A stretch of DNA of 64,000 bases from Phormidium ambiguum IAM M-71 (GCF_001904725.1 NZ_MRCE01000015.1:62001-126000), one strand, 5' to 3'. Positions 16,686 through 25,808 are shown, counted from the first letter of the stretch. Notes: generated by a model from the sequence alone, not told the origin. Made by a program: numbers and translations.

Positions 16686-19181
16686 ATGACTCAGCCGAAT
16701 ATTCTGGAACTTGCCAAGCAGGGTAATCCTGAAGCAATCACCACCCTAATGAATCGTCAGCTGCAACCGAAGGGAATTACTGTCAAAGCTGTTCTCAAAG
16801 AAGGTTGTTTACAAGTAATGCTGGAGTCATCTCAAGTTCCAGATGAACAGGCTATGGTTGCCTTTGTTTGCAAAGGAATGACAAGCTTAGGGGCTAAATC
16901 TATTACAAAACTTAGGATTTACGGGAAACAAGTAGGAGAAGAGTTCCCAGCTTGGGTTAAGGAATTTATTTTAAGGAAAAACAACGAAACTAACCTAAAT
17001 CCTCAACCAAAGCCGCAAATATCAGCGCCACCACCACAACAGATGCAAGCGCCGCCGCTATCATCATCGAGAGTAACGCCTAAATCTAGCAATAATACAG
17101 ACGATCCTAACTTTGACTTGGCATCTCTCATTACTGATGAGAACTTGGATCTCAATATGTCAGACTTAATTAATGAATTATCTGTTTCACCAAAGCCAGC
17201 ACCCCGACAAATATCAAAATCTCTACCTACAGAAGCTTTTACAAAATCGGAATTAGAACCCTCAACTGAGATTTGGAGATGTGTACACACTCTTAGAGGA
17301 CATTTATGCGAAGTAAATTCCGTTGCTTTCAATCCTGATTGTAAAACTCTTGCCAGTGGCGGTGGAGGTACAAAGGACGCTATTAAGATTTGGGATATCG
17401 AGACGGGAAAGGAAATTTGTAGTATCAGGCAACACGATAGCTGGGTTTGTACACTTGCCTTTAGCCCAGATGGGCAGATACTTGCCACTGACACTGGCGG
17501 ACACCAAACTACCAAGCTTTGGAATTGGCAAACAGGCAACGAAATCCTTACTATCGGTGCTTTGTCGCTCGGAAAATCAGATTGGGGTCAATTTATTTCT
17601 GCTATGAGCACCTTTGCAATTGGGCATTCAAACATAATTACATCGATCGCTTTTAGCCCAGATGGACAGACGCTTGCTAGTGGTAGCGCAGATAATACTA
17701 TTAAAATTTGGAAGGTACAGACAGGTAAACAAATTATTACTCTTACAGGGCATTCAGGCATGGTTCAATCAATTTGCTTTGCTCCTGACGGTAAGGTTCT
17801 CGCTAGTGGTAGTAGCGACAAGGATATTAAATTCTGGGATGTTAAAACAGGAAAGGAAATTTACACAATCAGTGGGCATACAGACTCAGTTGAATCAGTT
17901 GCTTTTAGTCCAGATGGTCAAACTATTGTTAGTGCTAGTAGGGATAAAAGTATTGCAGTTTGGGATGCCAAAACAAGCAGAAAAATTCATACCATCAGAG
18001 GTCATTCAGACTGGGTTTTTTGTGTTGCTTTCAATCCTGATGGTAAGACTTTCGCCAGTGGTAGCAGAGATAAAACTGTGAAGGTTTGGGATGTGGAAAC
18101 AGGTAAGGAACTCCGCACCCTTAAAGGACATTCAAAATCTGTTCATTCAGTTGCTTTTACCTTAGACGGACAAACTCTTGCTAGTGGTTGTGAGGATGCG
18201 ACCATTAATATTTGGCAGCGTGAGCTAAAAACCCCAGCCGTACCAGCTATTCCCACCCTTACTTTACAACCTAAAATCCAAAACTGGAGATGTCTACTTA
18301 CTCTTACTGGGCATTCACGGGGCGTTGCATCTATAGCTATTAGTCCTTCCGGGAAGATGGTAGCCAGTGGCAGTAATGACAAAACTATTAAAATTTGGCA
18401 ACTGGATACTGGAGATGAAATTAAGACCTTAGTAGGTCATGAAGGCTTATTTGCAGGAGTTAATACAGTTTTCTTCAGCCCAGATGAAAAGACTCTAGTT
18501 AGTGGGAGTTCGGACAAAACCATTAAGCTGTGGCAACTTAGCAATGGCAAGCAAGTTCGCAATTTCATAGGGCATCCTCAATCCGTTAATTCTGTTGCCA
18601 TTAGCCCTGATGGAGAAACTCTAGCTAGTGGTAGTGGTGACGGAACTATCAAGCTGTGGCAGTTAGGAACAGGTAGAGAAATTAGGACTTTGACGGGGCA
18701 TTCCAAAACAGTTAATTCAGTTGCTATCAGCTCGGACGGTCAAATTTTAGCAAGCAGCAGTGATGACAAAACTATCCAACTGTGGGATCTAGCGAATGGT
18801 GAGTTAATTCGCACTTTGGTAGGGCATTCAGGGTGGGTGCATTCCGTTGCCTTCAGCCCAGATGGGCAGACTTTAGCCAGCGGCGGGAGTCATGAAGATC
18901 ACACTATCAAACTTTGGCAATTGAGTACTGGTAAAGAAATTTATACACTGACCGGGCATTCAAACTCTGTTCTTTCTGTTGCTTTTAGTCCAAATGGGCA
19001 GATTCTAGCTAGCGCCAGTAGAGACAAAACTATAATAATTTGGAGGCTCGATAGGGGGGAAGAAATTTGCACCCTGACAGGGCATTCAGATGCAGTTTTT
19101 GCTGTTGCTTTTAGCCCTGATGGAAAAACGCTAGTTAGTGGTAGTAATGACAAGACTATTATGATTTGGCGATGTGATTAA
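16686..19181 (+). CDS. WD40 protein with two seven-repeat propellers
   Basis: 831 residues. Residues 1-100 form a small conserved domain seen at the N-terminus of many cyanobacterial proteins (LELAKQGNPEAITTLMNR, LQPKGITVKAVLKEGCLQVM). A Pro/Gln-rich linker follows. From about residue 197 there are 14 WD40 repeats of the GH...V.SVAFSPDGQ.LASGS.D.TIK.W type: seven, then a linker (TPAVPAIPTLTLQP, about 510-530), then seven more. Each propeller is introduced by a WRC motif (IWRCVHTL, NWRCLLTL) and the protein ends IWRCD. This implies two complete beta-propellers and a scaffold role, with no catalytic domain. A TATAAT at 16632-16637 may be the -10 box. The 3' end overlaps the convergent next gene by four bases. 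Confidence 0.9.
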   Translation: MTQPNILELAKQGNPEAITTLMNRQLQPKGITVKAVLKEGCLQVMLESSQVPDEQAMVAFVCKGMTSLGAKSITKLRIYGKQVGEEFPAWVKEFILRKNNETNLNPQPKPQISAPPPQQMQAPPLSSSRVTPKSSNNTDDPNFDLASLITDENLDLNMSDLINELSVSPKPAPRQISKSLPTEAFTKSELEPSTEIWRCVHTLRGHLCEVNSVAFNPDCKTLASGGGGTKDAIKIWDIETGKEICSIRQHDSWVCTLAFSPDGQILATDTGGHQTTKLWNWQTGNEILTIGALSLGKSDWGQFISAMSTFAIGHSNIITSIAFSPDGQTLASGSADNTIKIWKVQTGKQIITLTGHSGMVQSICFAPDGKVLASGSSDKDIKFWDVKTGKEIYTISGHTDSVESVAFSPDGQTIVSASRDKSIAVWDAKTSRKIHTIRGHSDWVFCVAFNPDGKTFASGSRDKTVKVWDVETGKELRTLKGHSKSVHSVAFTLDGQTLASGCEDATINIWQRELKTPAVPAIPTLTLQPKIQNWRCLLTLTGHSRGVASIAISPSGKMVASGSNDKTIKIWQLDTGDEIKTLVGHEGLFAGVNTVFFSPDEKTLVSGSSDKTIKLWQLSNGKQVRNFIGHPQSVNSVAISPDGETLASGSGDGTIKLWQLGTGREIRTLTGHSKTVNSVAISSDGQILASSSDDKTIQLWDLANGELIRTLVGHSGWVHSVAFSPDGQTLASGGSHEDHTIKLWQLSTGKEIYTLTGHSNSVLSVAFSPNGQILASASRDKTIIIWRLDRGEEICTLTGHSDAVFAVAFSPDGKTLVSGSNDKTIMIWRCD

Positions 19182-19468
19182 TAAAACTTTTTAACAAAGT
19201 TTTTTTGCACTTCGTCAACACCTTCCCAGTAACTATCGGTCTTGGCATTAAAACTAACAGAATCAACAATTTCATCAACAACGACGGAATCATCAGTATC
19301 TATGTACGGCTTTAGTTTGTCTAGCAATTCAGCAGCACTATAGTTGCACCTGAGTTCCCACTTGGAAAATAAAGACCGTTGAGCACCTAGTTGACTCAAA
19401 ATGTTGTGAAGCTTTTGGTAATCTCGGTCACGATTTCTTAAATCATAGCTAATTGACAATCTTCTCAT
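19178..19468 (-). CDS. Small SinR/Cas2-like fold protein
   Basis: 96 residues from ATG 19468. That start is chosen because GGAGG lies eight bases upstream; the in-frame ATG at 19483 overlaps the ribosome binding site itself. The opening RRLSISYDLRNRDRDYQKLHNIL has the beta strand plus YDL pattern of Cas2/SinR-type ferredoxin-like proteins, and the second half (LDKLKPYIDTDDSVVVDEIVD) matches the L...I...D.V.V.E strand pattern of the SinR group. Not part of a CRISPR locus here: no cas1 or repeats are nearby. Possible ribonuclease-like or nucleotide-binding role, but no activity can be claimed. It is convergent with the WD40 gene and on the same strand as xisHI. Confidence 0.5.
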   Translation of the reverse strand: MRRLSISYDLRNRDRDYQKLHNILSQLGAQRSLFSKWELRCNYSAAELLDKLKPYIDTDDSVVVDEIVDSVSFNAKTDSYWEGVDEVQKNFVKKFY

Positions 19469-19617
19469 AAATTTGTCCTCCATCTTTAACTAAATATTAG
19501 TATAATTGTACTATAAATTATTTACTATTAACTATAAAAAGGTGATCGCACTCTTAAAATTCCAGTTTATATCTGAGTTAAGAGACCGCACTTTCAGTTT
19601 TAACCACCAAAACCTTT

Positions 19618-19947
19618 TTAACCAACCGCAAACTCAGTATATTTCCGTTTATAAGGAGCGTGAAAAGCTAAAACTATATCTTCTTTAGGTACTCCAGCTT
19701 CAAGTAATTCATTAGCTACTCCGATTTCCGTGCCATCTCGCTCGATCCAGATTTTGTTATTTTTAATTTGTATATAAATGATGCAACCAAATACTCGGCT
19801 CAAATCTTGCCAACCGATATGCAATAATTGATAGCGCTCGTGCTCTGTATCAAATATTATTTGCACTTCTGTATTAGCATTTAAACTATTCCCCAGATGA
19901 TTTTTAATGATTGTCTGCACCAGTTCGCGGTAGTTTAGTTTATCCAT
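19618..19947 (-). CDS. xisI: XisI family protein
   Basis: 109 residues matching XisI along its length: MDKLNYRELVQTIIKNHL, VQIIFDTEHERYQLLHIGW, the central strand FGCIIYIQIKNNKIWIERDG and the C-terminal PYKRKYTEFAVG. XisI was defined as a control factor for excision of the fdxN element in heterocystous cyanobacteria, together with XisH; most copies in genomes are unlinked to fdxN and their role is unclear. The ribosome binding site AGGAGG lies seven bases before ATG 19947, inside the 3' end of xisH, and the genes overlap by 13 bases, so translation is coupled. No xisF recombinase is in the window. Confidence 0.93.
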   Translation of the reverse strand: MDKLNYRELVQTIIKNHLGNSLNANTEVQIIFDTEHERYQLLHIGWQDLSRVFGCIIYIQIKNNKIWIERDGTEIGVANELLEAGVPKEDIVLAFHAPYKRKYTEFAVG

Positions 19948-20351
19948 AAAACAACCTCCTCTCTATTTGGCTCAAAAATTAGCAGTTTTAGTTGATGTTC
20001 TGCGATAACTTCCTGAATAAAACTTCTTGTAAAAAAATCATCGTAAATATCAAAAGATACTGCTAAGTATAAAATCCGCTCTGGTTGCTGCTTTCTTAAA
20101 GCAGAGCGATAATTGAGGAACTGACCAAGGGCTGTATGAAACTCACTTACTACAGATACTCCTATAAAAGATTTTACCTCTACAGCTATCTTTTTACCAG
20201 CTTTCTCTGCTGTTAAGATTCTCTCTGCTACTAAATCTATATAAAATTCAATCTGATCGATCTTAATAAATAAGTTCTCATCAGTAATTTCCCAGCTATC
20301 TTTTTCTAGGGCTGTTTTAACTGTGTTGTGAAATAAATCTTTAGCTGGCAT
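19935..20351 (-). CDS. xisH: XisH family protein (endonuclease-like fold)
   Basis: 138 residues: MPAKDLFHNTVKTALEKDSW, the acidic core FYIDLVAER and KKIAVEVKSFIG, FHTALGQFLNYRSAL, and VLWIN at the end. The D...E-x-K arrangement (IDLVAER ... AVEVKSF) is that of PD-(D/E)XK nucleases, and a nuclease-like fold is known for XisH. It forms a tight overlapping pair with xisI. In Anabaena the homologues are needed for excision of the fdxN element; here no element boundaries or recombinase are visible, so an excision role cannot be assumed. A toxin-antitoxin-like or defence role is an alternative consistent with the pair structure. Confidence 0.93.
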   Translation of the reverse strand: MPAKDLFHNTVKTALEKDSWEITDENLFIKIDQIEFYIDLVAERILTAEKAGKKIAVEVKSFIGVSVVSEFHTALGQFLNYRSALRKQQPERILYLAVSFDIYDDFFTRSFIQEVIAEHQLKLLIFEPNREEVVLWIN

Positions 20352-20411
20352 AATTTAACCAGAGAGAGTTATCCACTAATTTATAGCATAGTACACAAAC
20401 AGTGATAAAAA

Positions 20412-20858
20412 TTAAGATTTGCTATATGCTGCTAGTGCATATTCCTTAAATCTTTCCAAATCTGCTTGAATTGTTGACTCTACAACTCGCCCCAAAAATA
20501 AGTTATCCATTAATTTACCCAACCAGCCGGGAATACCATAAGCTACTGTTAATTTAACAATGCTGCTACCGTGTCGATCGTAAAATCTCACCGCACCTCT
20601 ATTGGGTAAACCATCAACTGATTCCCATTGAATAATTTGATTGGGAACTACTTTTAAAATCCGGGAAAGCCAAGTGAATTCTAAACCACCAGTAGCCAGT
20701 TTCCATCGGGATAAATCTGGGTTTTCTTCCAAAACATGAACCGATTCGATCCATTTCATCCAGCGTGGCATTTGTTCCAAATCTGACCACAAGCTCCAGG
20801 AAAATTCGATCGGAACTGCTACTTCTACTTGTACACTATGTTCTAACCAGTCTGTCAT
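20412..20858 (-). CDS. SRPBCC (START-like) family protein next to crtQ
   Basis: 148 residues from ATG 20858 (MTDWLEHSVQVEVAVPIEFSW). A longer frame to 20939 reads through a heptanucleotide repeat and is unlikely to be the natural start. SRPBCC marks are VPIEFSWSLWSDLEQMPRWM, the W-x-S-x-D-G-L-P-N-R-G segment and a long C-terminal helix. Such proteins bind hydrophobic ligands in a deep cavity (polyketide cyclase/COQ10-like). It lies directly downstream of the zeta-carotene desaturase on the same strand, an association I know from other cyanobacteria, so a link to carotenoid or quinone handling is plausible but unproven. Confidence 0.8.
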   Translation of the reverse strand: MTDWLEHSVQVEVAVPIEFSWSLWSDLEQMPRWMKWIESVHVLEENPDLSRWKLATGGLEFTWLSRILKVVPNQIIQWESVDGLPNRGAVRFYDRHGSSIVKLTVAYGIPGWLGKLMDNLFLGRVVESTIQADLERFKEYALAAYSKS

Positions 20859-20868
20859 TTTAATAATT

Positions 20869-20890
20869 GGTAGTTGGTAGTTGGTGATTG
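20869..20890. repeat. Short STRR (GTAGTTG)n
   Basis: About three copies of the heptamer GGTAGTT/GTAGTTG in tandem just upstream of the SRPBCC start. It is the reverse complement of the CAACTAC unit found inside the methyltransferase gene at 48336-48370. Confidence 0.65.
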
Positions 20891-20943
20891 GTAATTTTAA
20901 TTGCCAATTTTCACTAACAATTAAAATTACCATTCTCAATCAT

Positions 20944-22380
20944 CTATTGTTTCAAGTCTAAAATTACTTTCGCTGCTTGTCTTCCCGAAATAGTTGCACC
21001 TTCCATACTATCAATGTAATCTTGTTGGGTGTAACTACCTGCTAAGAAAAAGTTAGGAATTGGTGTTGTTTGATTTGGACGATAAAGATCCATTCCTGGT
21101 GCTTCTCGATAGAGAGATTGCGCGAGTTTAACTACACTATACCAGGTCATATTTAATTTGCGGGAAGAGGGGAAAAGATCGTGTACTTGTTTAAGCACAT
21201 GATTTGCGATCGCTTCATTACTTTCTTTAATAAAAGGATCGCCTGGAGTCAATACCAACTGCATTAAAGAACCTTGTCCTTCCCGATAATAATCTTCTGG
21301 ACTTGTTAATGCTAAATCAGCAAAACAGGAAAAATCTGCATCAGCAGTATATAGTAAATTATCAATTCCCGAACCGCGAGCGAACTTTTGACTTGCTGGG
21401 TTATCTTGTAATTCTGTCACCCATCCATCAAAGCGCAATTGTACAGTCGCTACAGGTACAGCTTCTAATTTATAAATATTGTCGAACTCTGACCATTTGC
21501 GCCATTCTTGGGGCAAAAGTCTTTGAATTCCAGGGACATCGCAAGCGCAAAGATAAGCATCAGCGGTAATAGTTTCTTCCGTTTCTCCGTTCGCAACTAC
21601 TAACCCTGTAACTTTGGTTTTTCCCCCTTCTTCGGCAAACAAAATTTCTCTAGTGCGACGACGAGTATAAATTTTGCCGCCTCTTTCTTCTATATAATTA
21701 ACAATAGGTTTGTGTAAGTATTCATGAGGTGAACCTGACAACATTCTTAGTACGGAAGCTTCCGTTTTTGCCGCGAAAAACTGAAAAATTGTCAGCATAC
21801 AACGAGCGGAAATATTTTCGGTATCAATGAATCCTAAAGCATAAGCGATCGGATTCCACATTCTTTTCAAACTACCTTCCGATCCGCCGTGACTTCTAAA
21901 CCAATCTGCAAAGCTAATTCTATCAAGGTCGCGGATTGTTTTCATCGCACCCTCGAAGTCTACCAAACCGCGAACTAGGGGACTAGTACCTAATGCGATC
22001 GCATTCTGAATCTTATCCTGTAAAGAAAGTTGCGAAGTTGTAAAAAATGCCTTCAATCCATTAAAAGGCGCACCAGTAATAAACCGAAAATCTAATGCAC
22101 CAGTCACGCCACCGCGATTAACAAAAGTGTGGGTATGTTCTTTTAGGAGTAAGTTTTCTCCTGCTCCCACTTTCCGCATTAACTCGAATAAATTATAGTA
22201 GCAACCGAAGAAGACGTGCAAACCCATCTCAATATGGTTGCCTTCCCCGTCTACCCAGCTACCGACTTTACCCCCCACAAAGGGACGAGATTCAAAAATT
22301 TCTACTTCGCATCCAGCATCGACTAGATCGATCGCTGTTGCCATTCCTGCTAATCCCGCACCAACAATTGCAACTCGCAT
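20944..22380 (-). CDS. crtQ: Zeta-carotene desaturase (plant/cyanobacterial type)
   Basis: 478 residues from ATG 22380 ([19 protein letters not shown]); an upstream extension to 22446 is not supported. It introduces two double bonds into 9,9'-di-cis-zeta-carotene to give 7,9,9',7'-tetra-cis-lycopene, on the membrane with FAD and a quinone acceptor. The dinucleotide-binding GAGLAGMA motif is at the N-terminus, with [42 protein letters not shown] and the C-terminal FAD signature [20 protein letters not shown], all strongly ZDS-like rather than phytoene desaturase. Length fits the family (about 480-490). The SRPBCC gene follows after 85 bases. Confidence 0.95.
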   Translation of the reverse strand: MRVAIVGAGLAGMATAIDLVDAGCEVEIFESRPFVGGKVGSWVDGEGNHIEMGLHVFFGCYYNLFELMRKVGAGENLLLKEHTHTFVNRGGVTGALDFRFITGAPFNGLKAFFTTSQLSLQDKIQNAIALGTSPLVRGLVDFEGAMKTIRDLDRISFADWFRSHGGSEGSLKRMWNPIAYALGFIDTENISARCMLTIFQFFAAKTEASVLRMLSGSPHEYLHKPIVNYIEERGGKIYTRRRTREILFAEEGGKTKVTGLVVANGETEETITADAYLCACDVPGIQRLLPQEWRKWSEFDNIYKLEAVPVATVQLRFDGWVTELQDNPASQKFARGSGIDNLLYTADADFSCFADLALTSPEDYYREGQGSLMQLVLTPGDPFIKESNEAIANHVLKQVHDLFPSSRKLNMTWYSVVKLAQSLYREAPGMDLYRPNQTTPIPNFFLAGSYTQQDYIDSMEGATISGRQAAKVILDLKQ

Positions 22381-22449
22381 TCCGTCTTCCCTGCTCAGTT
22401 TCTTTACATATTTTAATATCAGACGGCTCTTTTGTAGTTGTTGCATCCC

Positions 22450-22483
22450 AAATCCCCAGTTTCTTGCAAGAATTCGGGGATTT
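22450..22483. repeat. 33-bp palindrome family, diverged copy D
   Basis: AAATCCCCAGTTTCTT (22450-22465) faces AAGAATTCGGGGATTT (22468-22483) with three mismatches. It lies between crtQ and the upstream gene, where it may end transcription of the DUF6930-like gene. Confidence 0.7.
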
Positions 22484-22497
22484 GTATAGCTTACGCA

Positions 22498-24165
22498 TCA
22501 TTCCCAATCTAATTGAACTATGCGTTGGAGAGTACCCAAACCTGCTTCTTCATGGGAGATACATTTAGCGATAAACAAAGCCATCATATCTGGTAATTTG
22601 GGATTTCCTCTAGAAGCACCTTTCAACCCTCTAGCAACTAACACTCCACAATTACCTTTAGTTTTTTTGATCCGAGAATTCCACTTTTTCATAGCTTCTT
22701 TATGGATGGGATCGTTTTGGCTAAATTCACTAAACAGATACATTTCTCCATTGTTAGTTTGCAAAATCCCTAAATCAAAAAGATCGTTATCAAAGGGATC
22801 TTCACCTGGATTAAAAAATAGATTTTTTATCCCACCTGTTGCTTCAATTTGCTCAATTAACGTTAGTGCTTTTGGCCGAGAAGTTTGAATTAAAACTATT
22901 GGCAACCCCTCCCCTACTTCTGGTATATTTTCATTGATTTGCAGGTTATGTAAATGAGAACGCAAATCATCCATCATTTCCCAAGAAATCATCCCAATAC
23001 TCACAAGAGAATCTGATGGAATTAAATCATCGCGTAAGTCAGGAGAAAGGTCATCTTCATCTTCATCATCATCTTCTTCTAGTTCCATCAAAGTTTGTGA
23101 ACTAGCCATTTCCCATAATTCTTCTGTTACTTCTGGCAAAGTTGATACTTTCACAGGTACTATTTCATTAGCTTCCGTTACCGGAGGTAAATTAATCCGG
23201 TAGTTACTACTAATTTTGGGAACATCATCAATTGAGAGTCGGCGACGATGCTGGCGCAAAAATCGATTTAATGCTGTGAGAGCCACAAAAACTGTTAATG
23301 CTTCTTCTTCAAATAAAGAAGCTCTCAAACCTTCCAAAGGATGAATATTGCCAAAATTTGGTTCGACTTCTGACAGCGATAAATCTGCTAAATCCAGGTC
23401 TTCTTCTTCGTATTCTTCAAAGAAATCCTCACTTTTTTCAAAGGTGATAAATAAACAATCTTGTTTGAGGAAAGATTCTTCTAATTGTTCGATCGAACTT
23501 TCTTTTTGTTGCAACACTGAAGCGCGAAAATGTTTTAAAGAATCCAAAGAACGGTATAATAATATCCCATATTCTTTACCTAACATTCCTAGAATTGAGA
23601 CATACAAAGTTTGCACATCCCATTTATTAATTGCAATGGAAATTATTTGATGTTCTTCGAGAATTTCCCAAGGAGCATTTCGCCAAATTTCTTCCGCCAC
23701 TGACATTAATAGTGGTGCATATAGTGGCGGTAAATGGGGGGGATGAGTGTTTTGGTCTTCTTCAAATTCCCGAAATAATTCATCAATTAGGGGTAGGGAA
23801 GGAACATACTCAATAGCAATACCTAAATCTTGTAAGATACCCCTTAAGTAAAATTGAATTTCTCGATCGCGCACCACAATTTTTTGAGGTCTCCCCGGTT
23901 TTACAGGCCCCTGGGGATACTCCATCGCTCGTAACAAAGTCCGTACAATCGCTTCAGGCCCTGCTTCCACCCCTACCACATCCATCGCCCGAACAACGCC
24001 CTGGCTGCCATCTACCCAAACAATACATTCTTTTTGTCCTTCATAGTCGGACTCAACATTAGCAGATAAATGTCGGCGATCGCCCTCCCATACGCTGGGA
24101 ATTTGATTTAATTGATTTAACCGACGATAGGTAGAGCGATTAAAAGTTGTCATAGAACAAGGCAA
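22498..24165 (-). CDS. Conserved cyanobacterial protein (DUF6930-like)
   Basis: 555 residues; starts at ATG 24165 or ATG 24153 (TTFNRSTYRRLNQ) are both possible. No enzymatic motif recognised. The N-terminal part (ECIVWVDGSQGVVRAMDVVG, KIVVRDREIQFYLRGIL) and the domain around residues 130-300 match what I recall as DUF6930-type proteins restricted to cyanobacteria. The middle (about 375-395) holds an acidic low-complexity stretch (LEEDDDEDEDDLSPDL). The last 150 residues (LPIVLIQTSRPKALTLI, GNCGVLVARGLKGASRG) look like a separate alpha/beta domain. No signal peptide or membrane helix. Function unknown. Confidence 0.7.
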   Translation of the reverse strand: MPCSMTTFNRSTYRRLNQLNQIPSVWEGDRRHLSANVESDYEGQKECIVWVDGSQGVVRAMDVVGVEAGPEAIVRTLLRAMEYPQGPVKPGRPQKIVVRDREIQFYLRGILQDLGIAIEYVPSLPLIDELFREFEEDQNTHPPHLPPLYAPLLMSVAEEIWRNAPWEILEEHQIISIAINKWDVQTLYVSILGMLGKEYGILLYRSLDSLKHFRASVLQQKESSIEQLEESFLKQDCLFITFEKSEDFFEEYEEEDLDLADLSLSEVEPNFGNIHPLEGLRASLFEEEALTVFVALTALNRFLRQHRRRLSIDDVPKISSNYRINLPPVTEANEIVPVKVSTLPEVTEELWEMASSQTLMELEEDDDEDEDDLSPDLRDDLIPSDSLVSIGMISWEMMDDLRSHLHNLQINENIPEVGEGLPIVLIQTSRPKALTLIEQIEATGGIKNLFFNPGEDPFDNDLFDLGILQTNNGEMYLFSEFSQNDPIHKEAMKKWNSRIKKTKGNCGVLVARGLKGASRGNPKLPDMMALFIAKCISHEEAGLGTLQRIVQLDWE

Positions 24166-24526
24166 AATAAAAAACTATATTGTCTGAGAATTTATGCTCA
24201 GGGAGTTAGGGTGAGAAGTCGTTGACGTTTTCGATGAATCTATACTGCTCAGTAAACAGAATATAGACTCCCTTTCTCTACACACTACACCCAAAACCCC
24301 TGAATGTGTTTAGACTTTACGTTCATTTTGTTAGGGTATTGTCTAATAAAGTAGAGAGATAATTTTACCTCTCTTACTACATATTACTTAAACCAATTAA
24401 CCAACTAAAAATCTTTACTCCTAAAATTCAGGATTCATTCACCAATTCTGCTAAGCCGGATAAAATGTACTAATAGGCAAAGATAGTCAATAAGATCCGG
24501 CATTTTTTAAGGAGTAGCACAAACCC
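24166..24526. other. Gene-free stretch between divergent genes
   Basis: No gene seen. It must carry the promoters of both the minus-strand DUF6930-like gene and the IscA-type gene. A 7-base inverted pair GCCGGAT (24455-24461) and ATCCGGC (24495-24501), the latter followed by ATTTTTT, lies just before the AAGGAG ribosome binding site of the IscA-type gene and could be an attenuator-like stem; the loop is long (33 bases), so this is weak. Confidence 0.4.
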
Positions 24527-24883
24527 ATGTCTACAGCAACTCAATCTCAACAAAGAGGTCTTCAAGTAAGCGATAGCGCCCTCACCCAACTGAAACTTCT
24601 CCGGGACAAGCAAGGTAAAGATCTCTGTCTGCGGGTAGGTGTGCGTCAAGGCGGTTGTTCTGGAATGTCCTACACGATGGACTTTATCGAGCCTACCACT
24701 ATCAGGGAAGATGATGACATTTTTGATTATGATGGCTTCCAGTTAGTATGCGATCGCAAAAGTTTACTTTACATCTATGGTCTGATGCTAGACTACAGCG
24801 ATTCGATGATCGGCGGCGGTTTCCAATTTACTAACCCCAATGCCAGTCAAACCTGCGGTTGTGGAAAATCCTTCGCTGTTTAA
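24527..24883 (+). CDS. IscA/SufA-type iron-sulfur cluster carrier
   Basis: 118 residues of the HesB/IscA family, which carries or delivers Fe-S clusters or iron. The three conserved cysteines are present: Cys44 in RQGGCSGMSY and Cys110 and Cys112 in TCGCGKSF, giving the C-x65-C-x-C pattern. The ribosome binding site AAGGAG lies about 13 bases before ATG 24527. In cyanobacteria this single IscA is a soluble cytoplasmic protein. The downstream TPR gene is 128 bases away on the same strand, separated by an inverted repeat. Confidence 0.93.
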   Translation: MSTATQSQQRGLQVSDSALTQLKLLRDKQGKDLCLRVGVRQGGCSGMSYTMDFIEPTTIREDDDIFDYDGFQLVCDRKSLLYIYGLMLDYSDSMIGGGFQFTNPNASQTCGCGKSFAV

Positions 24884-24899
24884 TAATGGACAACGGAGT

Positions 24900-24942
24900 A
24901 TTTTAGATTTTAACTCTACTATGTTAGAGGGAAATCTAAAAT
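24900..24942. repeat. ATTTTAGATTT inverted repeat, copy 1
   Basis: ATTTTAGATTT (24900-24910) faces AAATCTAAAAT (24932-24942) with AGAGGG before the second arm. A related element lies at 36951-37010, with AGGGAAAATCTAAAATTCT, so this is a dispersed repeat rather than a local chance stem. Confidence 0.6.
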
Positions 24943-25011
24943 CCTCCTTCAGATTTACAGATTTATTCTGTAAGTCCATACCCAAATTTAAAATCTCAAA
25001 TCTAAAATCGA

Positions 25012-25434
25012 ATGACTCAATCTGTTGACACTCTGTTTGAATCGGCTATAGAACGTTACAAAGCTGGAGAAGAACCAAAAGCATTAATTCCGGTGTTTAA
25101 GGATATTTGCGATCGCTCTCCCAAGAGTAGCGCCTCTTGGACTTGTTTAGCTTGGTTATACTTACTAGAAAATCAACCAAATAACGCTTTAAAAGCGGCT
25201 CAAAAAGCCGTCAAATTAAACCCCCAAGACCCCCAAGCTAGAGTAAATTTAGCCTCAGCAATGTTAGAATCTGGGCAAACTGGAGTACGCGATCATATCC
25301 AAATTGTGCAACAAATAATTGTCTTGGATGCAGAAATTCGCCAAGAAATTATTGATAACATCCAAGATGGTTTAACCAGAAAACCAGATTGGTCAAGTTT
25401 AAGTCGCATTCAAAAATGGTTATTTGGAAATTAA
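25012..25434 (+). CDS. TPR-repeat protein
   Basis: 140 residues with about three tetratricopeptide repeats (WTCLAWLYLLENQPNNALKA, AVKLNPQDPQARVNLASAML). Soluble, no signal peptide; a protein-interaction role is expected. It ends with KPDWSSLSRIQKWLFGN, typical of small cyanobacterial TPR proteins that follow the IscA gene. The next gene, a small membrane protein, starts 11 bases later, so the two are probably one unit. Confidence 0.85.
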   Translation: MTQSVDTLFESAIERYKAGEEPKALIPVFKDICDRSPKSSASWTCLAWLYLLENQPNNALKAAQKAVKLNPQDPQARVNLASAMLESGQTGVRDHIQIVQQIIVLDAEIRQEIIDNIQDGLTRKPDWSSLSRIQKWLFGN

Positions 25435-25445
25435 TTTGATGCACC

Positions 25446-25694
25446 ATGAAAGACAAATTGCTTAATTGGTTGAATTTTGCTTTGATGTGCAACTTGTTCC
25501 TAGTTTTGTTAAGTTTTTTCTGGTTAGCGATCGCAGTAGTCGGCGAAACCACAGGCGTTAATTTAGGCTGGAAACTCTGGCAAAAACTCTGGGAACCAGT
25601 CTTCACCCCAGCCATTGGTATTTTAATGGCTGGCGCAATCATCAGCGGTATTACTAGCTGGATTTCCAAAAAATTAAACTCCAAAGCTAGTTGA
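25446..25694 (+). CDS. Small two-helix membrane protein
   Basis: 82 residues with two strong hydrophobic helices (about 10-33 and 50-70: FALMCNLFLVLLSFFWLAIA and TPAIGILMAGAIISGI) and a Lys-rich C-terminus. Function unknown. It begins 11 bases after the TPR gene. The stop codon is followed directly by a GGCAGAA-type heptanucleotide array. Confidence 0.65.
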   Translation: MKDKLLNWLNFALMCNLFLVLLSFFWLAIAVVGETTGVNLGWKLWQKLWEPVFTPAIGILMAGAIISGITSWISKKLNSKAS

Positions 25695-25808
25695 AGGCAG
25701 AAGGCAGAAGGCAGAAGGCAGAAGACAGAAGGCAGAAGGTAAAAATTCCCCTTTTCCCCTTTCCCGTTTCCCCCGTTTCCCCCTTTTCCCCTTTTCCCCT
25801 TTTTCCCC
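25690..25808. repeat. STRR (GGCAGAA)n followed by pyrimidine-rich repeat
   Basis: About six tandem copies of the heptamer GAAGGCA (25693-25738), then a C/T-rich run of CCCCTTTT-like units (25749-25808) up to the end of the TIGR01777 gene. The same heptamer, in the other orientation, forms the large array at 59016-59248. Confidence 0.85.

Noticed and set aside
19506-19688. Short plus-strand frame between the SinR-like gene and xisI
   Set aside because: Overlaps the 3' end of xisI on the other strand and has no recognisable content.
19618-20351. xisHI as evidence for an fdxN-type excision element in this window
   Set aside because: No xisF recombinase, no fdxN or nif genes and no direct-repeat element ends were seen.
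20859-20939. N-terminal extension of the SRPBCC protein
   Set aside because: The extra 27 residues are coded by the GTAGTTG repeat and flanking spacer; the family start matches ATG 20858.
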